Below, piece after piece: positions 18,074 through 25,679 of a stretch of 57,832 nt of DNA; position 1 is the stretch's first letter, and each line of letters begins with the position of its first letter. The notes under the pieces were generated by a model. The model saw only the letters and a list, made by a program, of their open reading frames with translations. It had not been told where the DNA came from and did not search any database. The stretch lies in the NCBI GenBank assembly GCA_910587195.1, contig CAJUKL010000010.1:1-57832 (forward strand), given 5' to 3'. The translations under genes were made by a program, and so were the position numbers. Origin of the DNA: an uncultured Clostridia bacterium. Its GTDB lineage: Bacteria; Bacillota; Clostridia; Lachnospirales; Anaerotignaceae.

Positions 18074-18793
18074 TTAAGGTCCTCCATCTTCTTCCATATC
18101 TTCCAAACGTTTTGGTTTAACAGGTAAACCTTGATGCATTTGTTGAAAGTCGGATTCTTCTGCATACATTTCATTAATTTTATACAGTAGTGTCATTAAA
18201 CTGTCTGTAAGATGTACATTTTCTACAATAATATCTTCTGGTACTTGTAAATCTACATGACTAAAATTCCACATCCCCTTGATACCCCATTTTGCTAAAT
18301 CATTTGCTACTTTGGCAGCTTGTGAGCGGGGTAATGTTAGAATTGCAACATCAATATCATTGTTTTTTATAAATTCTTCCATTTTATCAATGTCATATAC
18401 CTCTATCCCACGTATGGTCATACCAATCAAGCGAGGGTTGACATCAAAAACTGCTTTTATTACAAAACCACGTTTTTCAAAGCTGGCATAATTGACAAGT
18501 GCTTGCCCGATGTTGCCGCCCCCTACAACAATTAAATGATAGACACGGTCTAAACCTAATATTTTTTTAATTTCATTGTAGAGATATTCTACATTGTAGC
18601 CATAGCCTTGTTGTCCAAATCCACCAAAGTTATTTAAGTCCTGACGGATTTGGGAAGCTGTGATATTCATTTTAGCACTAAGCTCTTTAGAAGAAATTCT
18701 GGTAATATCGCTTTCAAGTAAATCTCCTAAATAGCGGAAATATCTAGGCAATCTATTGATAACTGCCATAGAAACTTTCTTTTCATTATCCAT
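18074..18793 (-). CDS. rex: Redox-sensing transcriptional repressor Rex
   Basis: 239 residues. The N-terminal winged helix (INRLPRYFRYL...ISSKELSAKMNITASQIRQDLNNFGGFGQQGYGY) and the Rossmann NADH-binding motif GGGNIGQAL are diagnostic. Rex represses fermentation and hydrogen or NADH-dependent genes when NAD+ is high and is released by NADH. The ATG is preferred to an in-frame TTG three codons upstream because GAGAGG lies 11 nt before the ATG but only 2 nt before the TTG. It is divergent from the ABC-F gene, with a probable operator in the shared region. Confidence 0.95.
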   Translation of the reverse strand: MDNEKKVSMAVINRLPRYFRYLGDLLESDITRISSKELSAKMNITASQIRQDLNNFGGFGQQGYGYNVEYLYNEIKKILGLDRVYHLIVVGGGNIGQALVNYASFEKRGFVIKAVFDVNPRLIGMTIRGIEVYDIDKMEEFIKNNDIDVAILTLPRSQAAKVANDLAKWGIKGMWNFSHVDLQVPEDIIVENVHLTDSLMTLLYKINEMYAEESDFQQMHQGLPVKPKRLEDMEEDGGP

Positions 18794-18827
18794 AATAACC
18801 AAATCCTCTCCGCTTTGACGTAATCTC

Positions 18828-18857
18828 AGTATAGCACTATTGTTATTTTATTGTCAA
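18828..18857 (-). promoter_or_regulatory. rex promoter with overlapping Rex operator
   Basis: On the minus strand TTGACA (18857-18852), 18 bp and TATACT (18833-18828) form a promoter. The 18-bp stretch at 18840-18857 (TTGTTATTTTATTGTCAA) matches 11 of the 14 fixed positions of the clostridial Rex site TTGTTAA-N4-TTAACAA and covers the -35 box, so negative autoregulation is likely. Confidence 0.55.
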
Positions 18858-18931
18858 CGATAACTCTTTTATTTTATCATATTTTCTGCTATGATATAAA
18901 ATAGTGTAATAAAAACAGGAGGTTTTTACAA

Positions 18932-20827
18932 ATGATATTAGCTTGCAAACAAATTCAAAAAGCATTTGGTATCAATACCATATTAGATAACGTTACATTT
19001 CATGTAGAAGAAAGAGAAAAAGCAGCGATTGTAGGAGTCAATGGAGCTGGAAAGACTACCTTATTTAAGATATTAACAGGGGAGATGGGAGCAGACAAGG
19101 GAGAAATTTATTTAAAAAAAGAGGCTTCTCTTGCTTACTTAGCACAGAACCAACAGATTGATACAGAAAAAACAATCTGGCAGGAAATGATGACTGTATT
19201 TGAAAAAATCTATCAAGAAGAACAGAATCTTCGTGAAATGGAAAACAAAATGTCAAACCTTTCCGGGAAAGACTTGTCAGACCACATAAAAAAATATGCA
19301 CAAGCACAGCAAAATTTTGAACATAATGATAACTATGGTTATGAAAGTCGTATAAAAGGTGTCTTAAAAGGTTTAGGTTTTTTGGAAGAAGATTATAATT
19401 TGCCAGTTTATCAACTTTCAGGTGGACAAAAAACAAGAGTTTATTTAAGTAAACTTTTGTTATCAAAGCCAGATATTTTACTTTTAGACGAGCCTACTAA
19501 TCATTTAGATATTTCTTCTATCCAATGGTTAGAGGACTTTTTGAAAGGGTATCAAGGAACCGTATTATTAATTTCCCATGATAGATATTTTTTAGATAAG
19601 ATTGTTACAAAAGTTATTGAAATTGAAAATAAAAAATCTTCTGTTTATGAAGGAAATTATACTTTTTATAGTAAGCAAAAAGAGATTAACCGCCAAATAC
19701 AGCAAAAAGCCTATGAAGTACAGCAAAAAGAAATCAAACATCAAGAAGATGTCATTAAAACATTACGAGCATTTAACCGCGAAAAATCCATCAAAAGGGC
19801 AGAAAGCAGAGAAAAAGCCTTAGAACGTATGGAAAAAGTAGAAAAACCAGAAAATTTACCTACAAAAATGCGCTTACGTTTAACTCCTAAAATTACAAGC
19901 GGAAATGATGTATTAAAAGCAGAAAATTTAAAAAAATCATTTGATACACTTCAATTATTTCAAAATGTAAATTTTGATATTAAAAGAGGAGAAAAAGTTG
20001 CAATTATCGGGCCAAATGGGGTTGGAAAAAGTACACTTTTTAAAATATTGCTGGGAAAAGTAAGGCAAGATGCAGGAGAAATTAAAATTGGAACCAATGT
20101 CCACATTGGCTATTACGACCAAGAACAACAAGAACTGGAGGAAAGCAAAACTATTTTTCAGGAAATTGCAGACGCTTATCCAACCATGGAAAGCGGAAAA
20201 ATTCGTAATATTTTAGCCGCTTTTGTTTTTACAGGAGATGATATTTATAAAACCATTTCTTCTTTAAGTGGCGGAGAAAAAGGACGTATTTCTCTTGCAA
20301 AGATTATGCTTTCCAATGCAAACTTATTGATGCTGGACGAACCTACAAACCATTTAGATATGTATTCAAAAGAAATTTTAGAAGATGCTATTAATTGTTA
20401 TGAAGGAACTGTTATCTACATTTCCCATGACAGATATTTTATCAATCGGACAGCGCAAAAAGTATTAGAATTGACATCAACTGGTGTTAATCAATATTTA
20501 GGAAATTATCAATATTATTTAGAAAAAAAGCAGGAACAAGAACAAAACAATAAAACAGAAACAAAACAAGTTACCTATATCGTATCAGAAGGAAAAGCGG
20601 ATTGGTTAAAACAAAAAGAACAGCAAGCACAAGAAAGAAAAGCTGCTGCAAAAGTAAATAAAGTGGAACAGGAAATTGAACAAACAGAAACAAAAATCAA
20701 AGAACTAGATACTATGTTATTTGAAATTCATGCTGATTTTAGTAAAGCACAAGAGTTATTTGAACAAAAAACGCAACTAGAAGAACAATTAGAACAACTT
20801 TATCAAAAATGGGAGGAATTACAATAA
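18932..20827 (+). CDS. ABC-F family ATPase
   Basis: 631 residues: two ABC domains on one chain and no membrane segment. First domain: Walker A GVNGAGKTT, signature LSGGQKTR, Walker B ILLLDEPTNHLD. Second: GPNGVGKST, LSGGEKGR, LLMLDEPTNHLD. Both keep the catalytic Glu. An arginine/lysine-rich linker (EKSIKRAESREKALERMEK) and a C-terminal coiled coil (about 560-631) resemble the YdiF/Uup-type group, which act on the ribosome rather than in transport. A resistance role cannot be excluded. AGGAGG lies 8 nt before the ATG. The lysO-type genes follow without a gap. Confidence 0.9.
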   Translation: MILACKQIQKAFGINTILDNVTFHVEEREKAAIVGVNGAGKTTLFKILTGEMGADKGEIYLKKEASLAYLAQNQQIDTEKTIWQEMMTVFEKIYQEEQNLREMENKMSNLSGKDLSDHIKKYAQAQQNFEHNDNYGYESRIKGVLKGLGFLEEDYNLPVYQLSGGQKTRVYLSKLLLSKPDILLLDEPTNHLDISSIQWLEDFLKGYQGTVLLISHDRYFLDKIVTKVIEIENKKSSVYEGNYTFYSKQKEINRQIQQKAYEVQQKEIKHQEDVIKTLRAFNREKSIKRAESREKALERMEKVEKPENLPTKMRLRLTPKITSGNDVLKAENLKKSFDTLQLFQNVNFDIKRGEKVAIIGPNGVGKSTLFKILLGKVRQDAGEIKIGTNVHIGYYDQEQQELEESKTIFQEIADAYPTMESGKIRNILAAFVFTGDDIYKTISSLSGGEKGRISLAKIMLSNANLLMLDEPTNHLDMYSKEILEDAINCYEGTVIYISHDRYFINRTAQKVLELTSTGVNQYLGNYQYYLEKKQEQEQNNKTETKQVTYIVSEGKADWLKQKEQQAQERKAAAKVNKVEQEIEQTETKIKELDTMLFEIHADFSKAQELFEQKTQLEEQLEQLYQKWEELQ

Positions 20828-21106
20828 ATGATTTATATATTCATTAGTTTACTGTTAGGATTTTTGATTGGATATAAAAAATGGTTAAACGAAAAAATGA
20901 TATTGTTAAATGGTAAATTACAGACTGTTTTTTTGCTTTTACTCATTTTTGTAATGGGTATGAGTATTGGTATGGATAAAAGCATTTTAACACAACTGCC
21001 AGCATTAGGGGGAACTGCTTTTATATTTGCAGTTGCGGCTTGTATAGGAAGTGTTATTGTAGTGTATATTATTTCTCGTATTTTTTTTAAGGAGGAAAAA
21101 AAATGA
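20828..21106 (+). CDS. LysO-type lysine exporter, N-terminal part
   Basis: 92 residues with three hydrophobic segments. It corresponds to the N-terminal third of LysO (YbjE, Lys_export/DUF340 family), with the repeat-like phrase LIFVMGMSIGMD that recurs in the next protein as LLFSVGIDMGL. It starts directly after the ABC-F stop, and its last four bases overlap the next start (ATGA). In Escherichia coli LysO is one chain; here the two parts must assemble. A four-base overlap with tight coupling argues against a frameshift. Confidence 0.8.
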   Translation: MIYIFISLLLGFLIGYKKWLNEKMILLNGKLQTVFLLLLIFVMGMSIGMDKSILTQLPALGGTAFIFAVAACIGSVIVVYIISRIFFKEEKK

Positions 21107-21690
21107 GTATTATTATATTTGCAACACTCCTTTGTGGAATTGGTGCTGGTATTTTTGTTGGTAATGCAGATGCTGTTTTAATGGAAAAAATATCATCTCT
21201 TTTTCTTTGGCTATTACTTTTTTCTGTTGGAATTGATATGGGATTAAACCAGCAAGTTTTTGGTCAAATTAAAAAGTTAGGGTTTAAAATATTATTAATT
21301 CCTATTGGTGTAGTCATTGGTTCTCTTTTAGGGGGAAGTGTTGTATCTTTCTTTTTTCCACAATCTTTAAAAGAATGTCTAGCAATTTCCTCTGGTATGG
21401 GTTGGTATAGTCTTTCTGGAATTTTGCTGACAAAGGCAGGAAATCCCATTGGAGGCACCATTTCTTTTTTAGCAAATGTTATAAGAGAATTGTTGACCTT
21501 CATAAGTGTTCCCTTTATTGCAAAACACATTAATTATTATTGTGCGATTGCTCCCGGTGGTGCAACTGCTATGGACACTACTCTTGCCATTATTTCAAGA
21601 AATACAAATGCTACTATTGCTGTTATGGCTTTTGTTAGTGGTGTTTCTCTGACAATGGTAGTACCTATTTTAGTTCCTATTTTTTTATAG
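21103..21690 (+). CDS. LysO-type lysine exporter, C-terminal part
   Basis: 195 residues with six or more hydrophobic segments. It holds the family's conserved stretches SSGMGWYSLSGILLTKAG, ANVIRELLTF and APGGATAMDTTLAII, which in LysO line the transport path, with acidic residues embedded in membrane segments. It probably exports lysine and toxic analogues as a pair with the preceding 92-residue protein. A RBS GGAGG overlaps the end of the upstream gene. Nothing in the sequence shows a lysine riboswitch in front of the pair. Confidence 0.82.
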   Translation: MSIIIFATLLCGIGAGIFVGNADAVLMEKISSLFLWLLLFSVGIDMGLNQQVFGQIKKLGFKILLIPIGVVIGSLLGGSVVSFFFPQSLKECLAISSGMGWYSLSGILLTKAGNPIGGTISFLANVIRELLTFISVPFIAKHINYYCAIAPGGATAMDTTLAIISRNTNATIAVMAFVSGVSLTMVVPILVPIFL

Positions 21691-21840
21691 TAGATTATTC
21701 GGTATAAAATAAAAATATTTTGTATAGGTTAAACAAAAGTAAAAAAATATAAAATGTTTTGTATGACAACAAAGGATAAAAATTAGGTTTTTTATTCCAT
21801 AATATCTATTTTATTCCTTTTTTTTGGGAACTATTCCTAA

Positions 21841-21869
21841 TTGTATTTTATAACACTTTCATGCATAAT
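21841..21869 (+). promoter_or_regulatory. Promoter of the 21.9-kb non-coding RNA
   Basis: TTGTAT (21841-21846), a 17-bp spacer and CATAAT (21864-21869). No gene follows on this strand; a structured segment and a terminator do. Confidence 0.65.
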
Positions 21870-21875
21870 AGGGTA

Positions 21876-22061
21876 CAGAAATCAGTTGTAAATCATCAGA
21901 TTTTGGGGAAAGTCTGTTGAAAAAACCTTTTGGGGATTACAATTTGATACACTTGGCACTGTTTGGTATTATCCTACAGGCAGAGCCAACTCCTTTATTT
22001 TTGCCTTGTTCAGAATAAGGCGGTTTACAGTTTTGAAGCACAGAGTATTCTGTGCTTTTTT
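21876..22061 (+). ncRNA. Stand-alone structured RNA, about 186 nt
   Basis: A segment bracketed by a good promoter and an intrinsic terminator, with no coding sequence. By hand it folds into successive stems: TTGTAAATC with GGATTACAA enclosing AGATTT / AAGTCT; TTGGC (plus CTG) with (CAG plus) GCCAA; GCCTT / AAGGC; and the terminator GCACAGA / TCTGTGC followed by six T. It lies between the lysO-type pair and the convergent HxlR gene, so it is not a leader. It could belong to a known widespread family such as raiA, but I cannot prove that by eye; it does not look like 6S or SRP RNA. Confidence 0.6.
22036..22061 (+). terminator. Terminator of the 186-nt RNA
   Basis: The stem AAGCACAGA / TCTGTGCTT with loop GTAT is followed by T's. 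On the minus strand it may also serve the HxlR gene. Confidence 0.75.
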
Positions 22062-22078
22062 CATGCAAAAAATTATGT

Positions 22079-22426
22079 TTATTCTCTTTTATTTTTTTCT
22101 CCCCACACACAAAGTTGGTCTAAAATTTCCATCAATGATTTTCCTCGTTCGGACAAGTAATATTCTACTTTAGGGGGAATCTGAGGATATTCTTTTCTTA
22201 TAATCAAATCATCCTGTTCTAATTCTTTCAGGTTGGAACTTAATGTTTTATCTGTTATATTTTTAAGATACCTTTTCATTTCATTAAATCTTACAGTTTC
22301 AAATTCCATAAGACAATACAAAATAACCATTTTATGCTTACCATTTATCAATGACATTGTATAACGAAAACCTGTATCTTCAAAATTTGCTTTTTCTATA
22401 TAATTTTTTATCATAGAAACATTCAC
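22079..22426 (-). CDS. HxlR-family transcriptional regulator
   Basis: 115 residues, a single winged helix. The family pattern is plain: INGKHKMVILYCLMEFETVRFNEMKRYLKNITDKTLSSNLKELEQDDLI...PPKVEYYLSERGKSL. Most HxlR proteins carry one redox- or aldehyde-sensing cysteine; here the candidates are C38 (ILYCLM) and the late cysteine in QLCVWG. It is transcribed away from a flavin reductase gene, the usual target arrangement, across a 115-bp region with two direct operator-like repeats. AAGGAAG precedes the ATG. Confidence 0.9.
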   Translation of the reverse strand: MNVSMIKNYIEKANFEDTGFRYTMSLINGKHKMVILYCLMEFETVRFNEMKRYLKNITDKTLSSNLKELEQDDLIIRKEYPQIPPKVEYYLSERGKSLMEILDQLCVWGEKNKRE

Positions 22427-22430
22427 TTCC

Positions 22431-22463
22431 TTTTATGATAGTACCTATCTTTTATGACAGTAC
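22431..22463. promoter_or_regulatory. Direct repeats, probable HxlR operator
   Basis: TTTTATGATAGTAC (22431-22444) and TTTTATGACAGTAC (22450-22463) are 13/14 identical and spaced 19 bp apart. They lie between the divergent genes and abut the -35 box of the reductase promoter. Confidence 0.65.
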
Positions 22464-22492
22464 TTGTATTTTTTCCGTTACTTCTCTATAAT
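22464..22492 (+). promoter_or_regulatory. Promoter of the flavin reductase gene
   Basis: TTGTAT (22464-22469), 17 bp, TATAAT (22487-22492), starting right after the second operator-like repeat. Confidence 0.75.
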
Positions 22493-22541
22493 TGTAATAA
22501 AAAAATATGCCGACGTCAATCGGCTTTATGAGGTGATTTTA

Positions 22542-23087
22542 ATGGCAAAAAAAATTATGATTTTAAATGGAAGTCCACGTTTTAATGGAAATACTGCTGC
22601 ACTGATTGCTTCTTTTACAGATGGTGCAAAATCTGCTGGACATGAAGTTGTCTGTTTCGACCTTCAAAAGATGAATATTCATCCATGTTTAGGTTGTTGT
22701 GGTGGTGGAAAAGACCCAGAAAGTCCCTGTGTTCAAAAAGATGATATGCTAAAAATTTATCCTGCATATAAAGAGGCAGACATTGTTGTACTTGCTTCTC
22801 CTCTCTATTATTGGACTATCAGCGGACAAATCAAATGTGCCTTTGACCGTCTTTTTGCTGTTGCAGAATGCAATGCGAATCTTGCAAATCCTGTTAAAAG
22901 TTCAGTATTACTTATGGCTGCAGAAGGAAATGGCTTTGAAGAATCTGTTTACTGGTATGAACGATTGATGAAACATTTAGGCTGGACAGACCTCGGAAAA
23001 GTATTATGTGGTGGTGTATTTCATGTAGGTGATATTAAAGGCAATCCAAAGCTTGAAGAGGCATATCAGCTAGGAAGTACTTTATAA
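22542..23087 (+). CDS. NAD(P)H-dependent flavin reductase, flavodoxin fold
   Basis: 181 residues. It shows the FMN phosphate-binding loop ILNGSPRFNGNTAAL near the N-terminus, the family's cysteine segment HPCLGCCGGG...CVQKDDM, and the ASPLYYWTISGQIKCAFDR motif. Members reduce FMN, quinones or small electrophiles with NAD(P)H; HxlR-linked copies are commonly part of an electrophile or aldehyde response. An ATG 26 codons upstream overlaps the promoter, so the start is the ATG with GAGGTG 7 nt before it. A bidirectional terminator follows. Confidence 0.88.
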   Translation: MAKKIMILNGSPRFNGNTAALIASFTDGAKSAGHEVVCFDLQKMNIHPCLGCCGGGKDPESPCVQKDDMLKIYPAYKEADIVVLASPLYYWTISGQIKCAFDRLFAVAECNANLANPVKSSVLLMAAEGNGFEESVYWYERLMKHLGWTDLGKVLCGGVFHVGDIKGNPKLEEAYQLGSTL

Positions 23088-23093
23088 CATAGC

Positions 23094-23124
23094 ATAACCC
23101 TTTACTTATAAAGTAAAGGGTTAT
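23094..23124. terminator. Bidirectional terminator, reductase / NifX-like gene
   Basis: A 14-bp perfect inverted repeat (ATAACCCTTTACTT / AAGTAAAGGGTTAT, loop ATA) between convergent genes. Confidence 0.85.
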
Positions 23125-23130
23125 TTTTAT

Positions 23131-23505
23131 TTAGCAATGATGTTTTCCTTCTTTACAATGGTCACCATGTCCATGGTGGTTACAATGAACATCAGGGTCA
23201 AAATTTAATTTTCCTGCAAGATAATTTTTGACAGCATCTTCTGCATTTCCAGACACACCCCCAAAAATCTGTATGCCTGCCAGATTTAATGCAGATTTTG
23301 CGCCACCTCCAATTCCGCCACATATCAATATCTCTACCTTTTTATCTTTGAGAAAATCCGCTAACGCACCATGTCCTTGTCCATTTGTATCTACAATTTG
23401 TTCCATTTTAATTTGATTATTTTCAATTTCATATAATTTGAACTGTTTTGTATGACCAAAGTGTTGAAATACATTTCCATTTTCATAAGTAACCGCAATT
23501 TTCAT
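23131..23505 (-). CDS. NifX/NifB-like iron-molybdenum cofactor-binding domain protein
   Basis: 124 residues. The domain (MKIAVTYENGNVFQHFGHTKQFKLYEI...ICGGIGGGAKSALNLAGI) is the dinitrogenase iron-molybdenum cofactor biosynthesis fold, which binds metal clusters. The tail is a metal-binding stretch with many His and three Cys (CNHHGHGDHCKEGKHHC). There are no nif genes here; stand-alone copies in anaerobes are thought to handle iron-sulfur or molybdenum clusters, but the partner is not known. AAAGGAAA lies before the ATG. A possible promoter is TTGCAA (23570-23565), 18 bp, TATAAC (23546-23541) on the minus strand. Confidence 0.85.
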   Translation of the reverse strand: MKIAVTYENGNVFQHFGHTKQFKLYEIENNQIKMEQIVDTNGQGHGALADFLKDKKVEILICGGIGGGAKSALNLAGIQIFGGVSGNAEDAVKNYLAGKLNFDPDVHCNHHGHGDHCKEGKHHC

Positions 23506-23826
23506 ATTTTTTATTTCCTTTCTATAGTATCTTATTTTTTGTTATAATTATTGTGTTTTTCCATTTGCAATACAAGCTTCCATTTTTTGCTATATTGCTT
23601 CCCTTCTATCCTACGCTAATAACATTAGTATACGATGATTTTTTTTAAAATACAATAAAAAATACTTTTTTGCATTTATTTTGCTGTTTTTATTGACAAA
23701 TTGTGACACTTTTTTCCTCTTATTTATTTTTTTTATTTTATCCATATTTTTTTCTAAAATATCTTGCAATTCAAAAAAATATGATATAATCTATCTATAA
23801 TATATATCCTTAAAAGAGGTGCGATT
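23506..23826. other. Intergenic region, NifX-like gene / maf
   Basis: 320 AT-rich bases with divergent promoters. Apart from the minus-strand promoter noted for the NifX-like gene, TATAAT stands at 23785-23790 before maf, with TTGCAA (23764-23769) at a short 15-bp spacing. I see no gene or repeat. Confidence 0.45.
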
Positions 23827-24444
23827 ATGCAAAAATTAATACTAGCAACAAATCTTTTTTCCAGAGCAAATTTATTAAAGCAATTATCTGTTCCTTTTGA
23901 AGAATTATTTTGTAAAATTGAAGAAAAAGATGTAGAAATTGAAAATGAATATTCTCCATATGAATGGGTAAAATCTATTTCTGCTATAAAAGCAAAGGCT
24001 GTTTTGGACAGAGTACAAGGAGAAGCAATCATTATTGCTGCCGATACTGTCATCACAGATTTTGGAAGAATTTTACACCGCCCTAAAAATAAACAAGAAG
24101 CTGTTACTATGCTCAAACACTTGCAGGGACGCAAACACACAACCTACACTGGTTTAACGGTTATTTATCATCATGAAGATGGTACTTATGAAATGGATAG
24201 TTATGTAGATGGTGTGGACGTTTATATGCATCACCTTTCTGACAAAATCATTGATGCATATACAGATACAGACGAGCCTTATGATAGACCGGGTGGCTAT
24301 TCCATCACTGGAAAAGGTGCCCTTTTAATTGAAAATATCTATGGCGACTATTATACATTGGCTGGTTTACCCCTTCGTCTTTTAAATAAGTCTTTGTTTA
24401 AACATAATATTGACATCTTAGATTTTTGGATTAAGACACAATAA
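23827..24444 (+). CDS. maf: Maf-family nucleotide pyrophosphatase
   Basis: 205 residues. Maf proteins hydrolyse non-canonical and pyrimidine nucleoside triphosphates and are linked to division arrest. Expected motifs are present: the N-terminal LILATNLFSRANLLKQL, AADTVI, and the closing KGALLIENIYGDYYTLAGLPL. The opening NLFSRANLL replaces the more usual S.RR..LL, a mild divergence in the phosphate loop. The position directly before mreB is the classic order in Firmicutes. A weak terminator (GGCGGTT / AACCGTC, 24455-24480 region) separates it from mreB. Confidence 0.92.
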   Translation: MQKLILATNLFSRANLLKQLSVPFEELFCKIEEKDVEIENEYSPYEWVKSISAIKAKAVLDRVQGEAIIIAADTVITDFGRILHRPKNKQEAVTMLKHLQGRKHTTYTGLTVIYHHEDGTYEMDSYVDGVDVYMHHLSDKIIDAYTDTDEPYDRPGGYSITGKGALLIENIYGDYYTLAGLPLRLLNKSLFKHNIDILDFWIKTQ

Positions 24445-24633
24445 ACATATCTTAAGGCGGTTCGTATTTATTTACAACCGTCTTTTATTATTTTGTAATG
24501 TTATTATTGAAATACAGTCAAAAAAGCGGTATGATTACAAGTAAATCATTTCATTTTTTTAATATCCTGCTTAATTTTAACAAAACTGAAAATACTATAA
24601 TTAATATGATATAAATGAGAGGAGAAATAATTT

Positions 24634-25662
24634 ATGTTTTCAAAAGACATGGGAATTGATTTAGGGACTGCAAACACCCTTGTATATATGCCGGGAAAAG
24701 GAATTGTTGTAAATGAGCCTTCTGTTGTAGCAATCAACACACAAACCAAAGAAGTTCTTGCAGTAGGCAATGAAGCAAAAGATATGATAGGTAGAACACC
24801 CGGAAATATTGTAGCAATTCGTCCTATGAAAGATGGCGTTATTGCAGATTTTGACACCACACAAGCTATGCTAAGATATTTTATTAATAAAGCGTGTCCT
24901 CGTTCTATGTTTGGCTCCAAGCCAAGAGTTGTTGTTTGTGTACCTTCTGGTGTCACAGAAGTAGAAAAAAGAGCTGTATTAGAGGCAGCCGTTTCTGCTG
25001 GAGCAAAAGATAAAGATACCTATTTAATTGAAGAACCAATGGCAGCTTCCATTGGTGCTGGTCTTCCCGTAGAAGAACCTACAGGCAGCATGATAGTAGA
25101 CATTGGTGGCGGAACAAGTGAAGTTGCAGTCATTTCATTAGGTGGCATTGTAACCAGCACCTCTTTACGCATTGCTGGCGATGAACTGGATAATTATATT
25201 GTAAATTATATTAAAAAAGAATTTAATCTTGCCATTGGTGACAGAACAGCAGAAGAAATTAAAATTGGAATTGGTTGTGTTTATCCAACAGACCAAATGC
25301 AGGAAATGAATGTCAGAGGGCGTGATTTACTTTCTGGATTACCAAAAACAGTAGTTGTTACTTCTACAGAAATTATGGAGGCCTTACATGAACCTGTTTA
25401 CTCTATTATCGACACCATAAAGCAAACGCTAGAGGCAACACCACCAGAATTAGCTGCTGATGTTATGGAAAGTGGTATTACTTTAACAGGTGGTGGTGCT
25501 TTATTGCGAGGATTAGATTATTTAATTTCTGATGAAACTGGAATGCCAGTGCACATTGGAAATGAACCATTAAATTGTGTTGCTACTGGTACTGGTATGG
25601 TATTAGAGCATATTGACACATTAAAAGCGGTATTAATTTCACCAAGAAAAATAAGATTTTAA
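24634..25662 (+). CDS. mreB: Rod-shape-determining actin homologue MreB
   Basis: 342 residues, full length. The phosphate-1 loop MGIDLGTANTLVYMPGKGIVVNEPSVVA, the connecting segment IEEPMAASIGAG, phosphate-2 MIVDIGGGTSEVAVISLGG and the adenosine loop LTGGGALLRGLD are all intact. MreB forms membrane-bound filaments that guide lateral wall synthesis with MreC, MreD, RodA and PBP2, all encoded downstream here. GAGAGGAG lies 9 nt before the ATG. TATAAT at 24596-24601 is a likely -10 box. Confidence 0.97.
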   Translation: MFSKDMGIDLGTANTLVYMPGKGIVVNEPSVVAINTQTKEVLAVGNEAKDMIGRTPGNIVAIRPMKDGVIADFDTTQAMLRYFINKACPRSMFGSKPRVVVCVPSGVTEVEKRAVLEAAVSAGAKDKDTYLIEEPMAASIGAGLPVEEPTGSMIVDIGGGTSEVAVISLGGIVTSTSLRIAGDELDNYIVNYIKKEFNLAIGDRTAEEIKIGIGCVYPTDQMQEMNVRGRDLLSGLPKTVVVTSTEIMEALHEPVYSIIDTIKQTLEATPPELAADVMESGITLTGGGALLRGLDYLISDETGMPVHIGNEPLNCVATGTGMVLEHIDTLKAVLISPRKIRF

Positions 25663-25679
25663 TATGGGGAGTATGTATT

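Noticed and set aside
21876..22061. Reading the 186-nt segment as 6S RNA
   Set aside because: The fold is a row of separate stems, not one long rod with a central bubble.
21963..22160. 65-codon frame in the lysO-hxlR gap
   Set aside because: It crosses the structured RNA, its terminator and the 3' end of the HxlR gene; no RBS.
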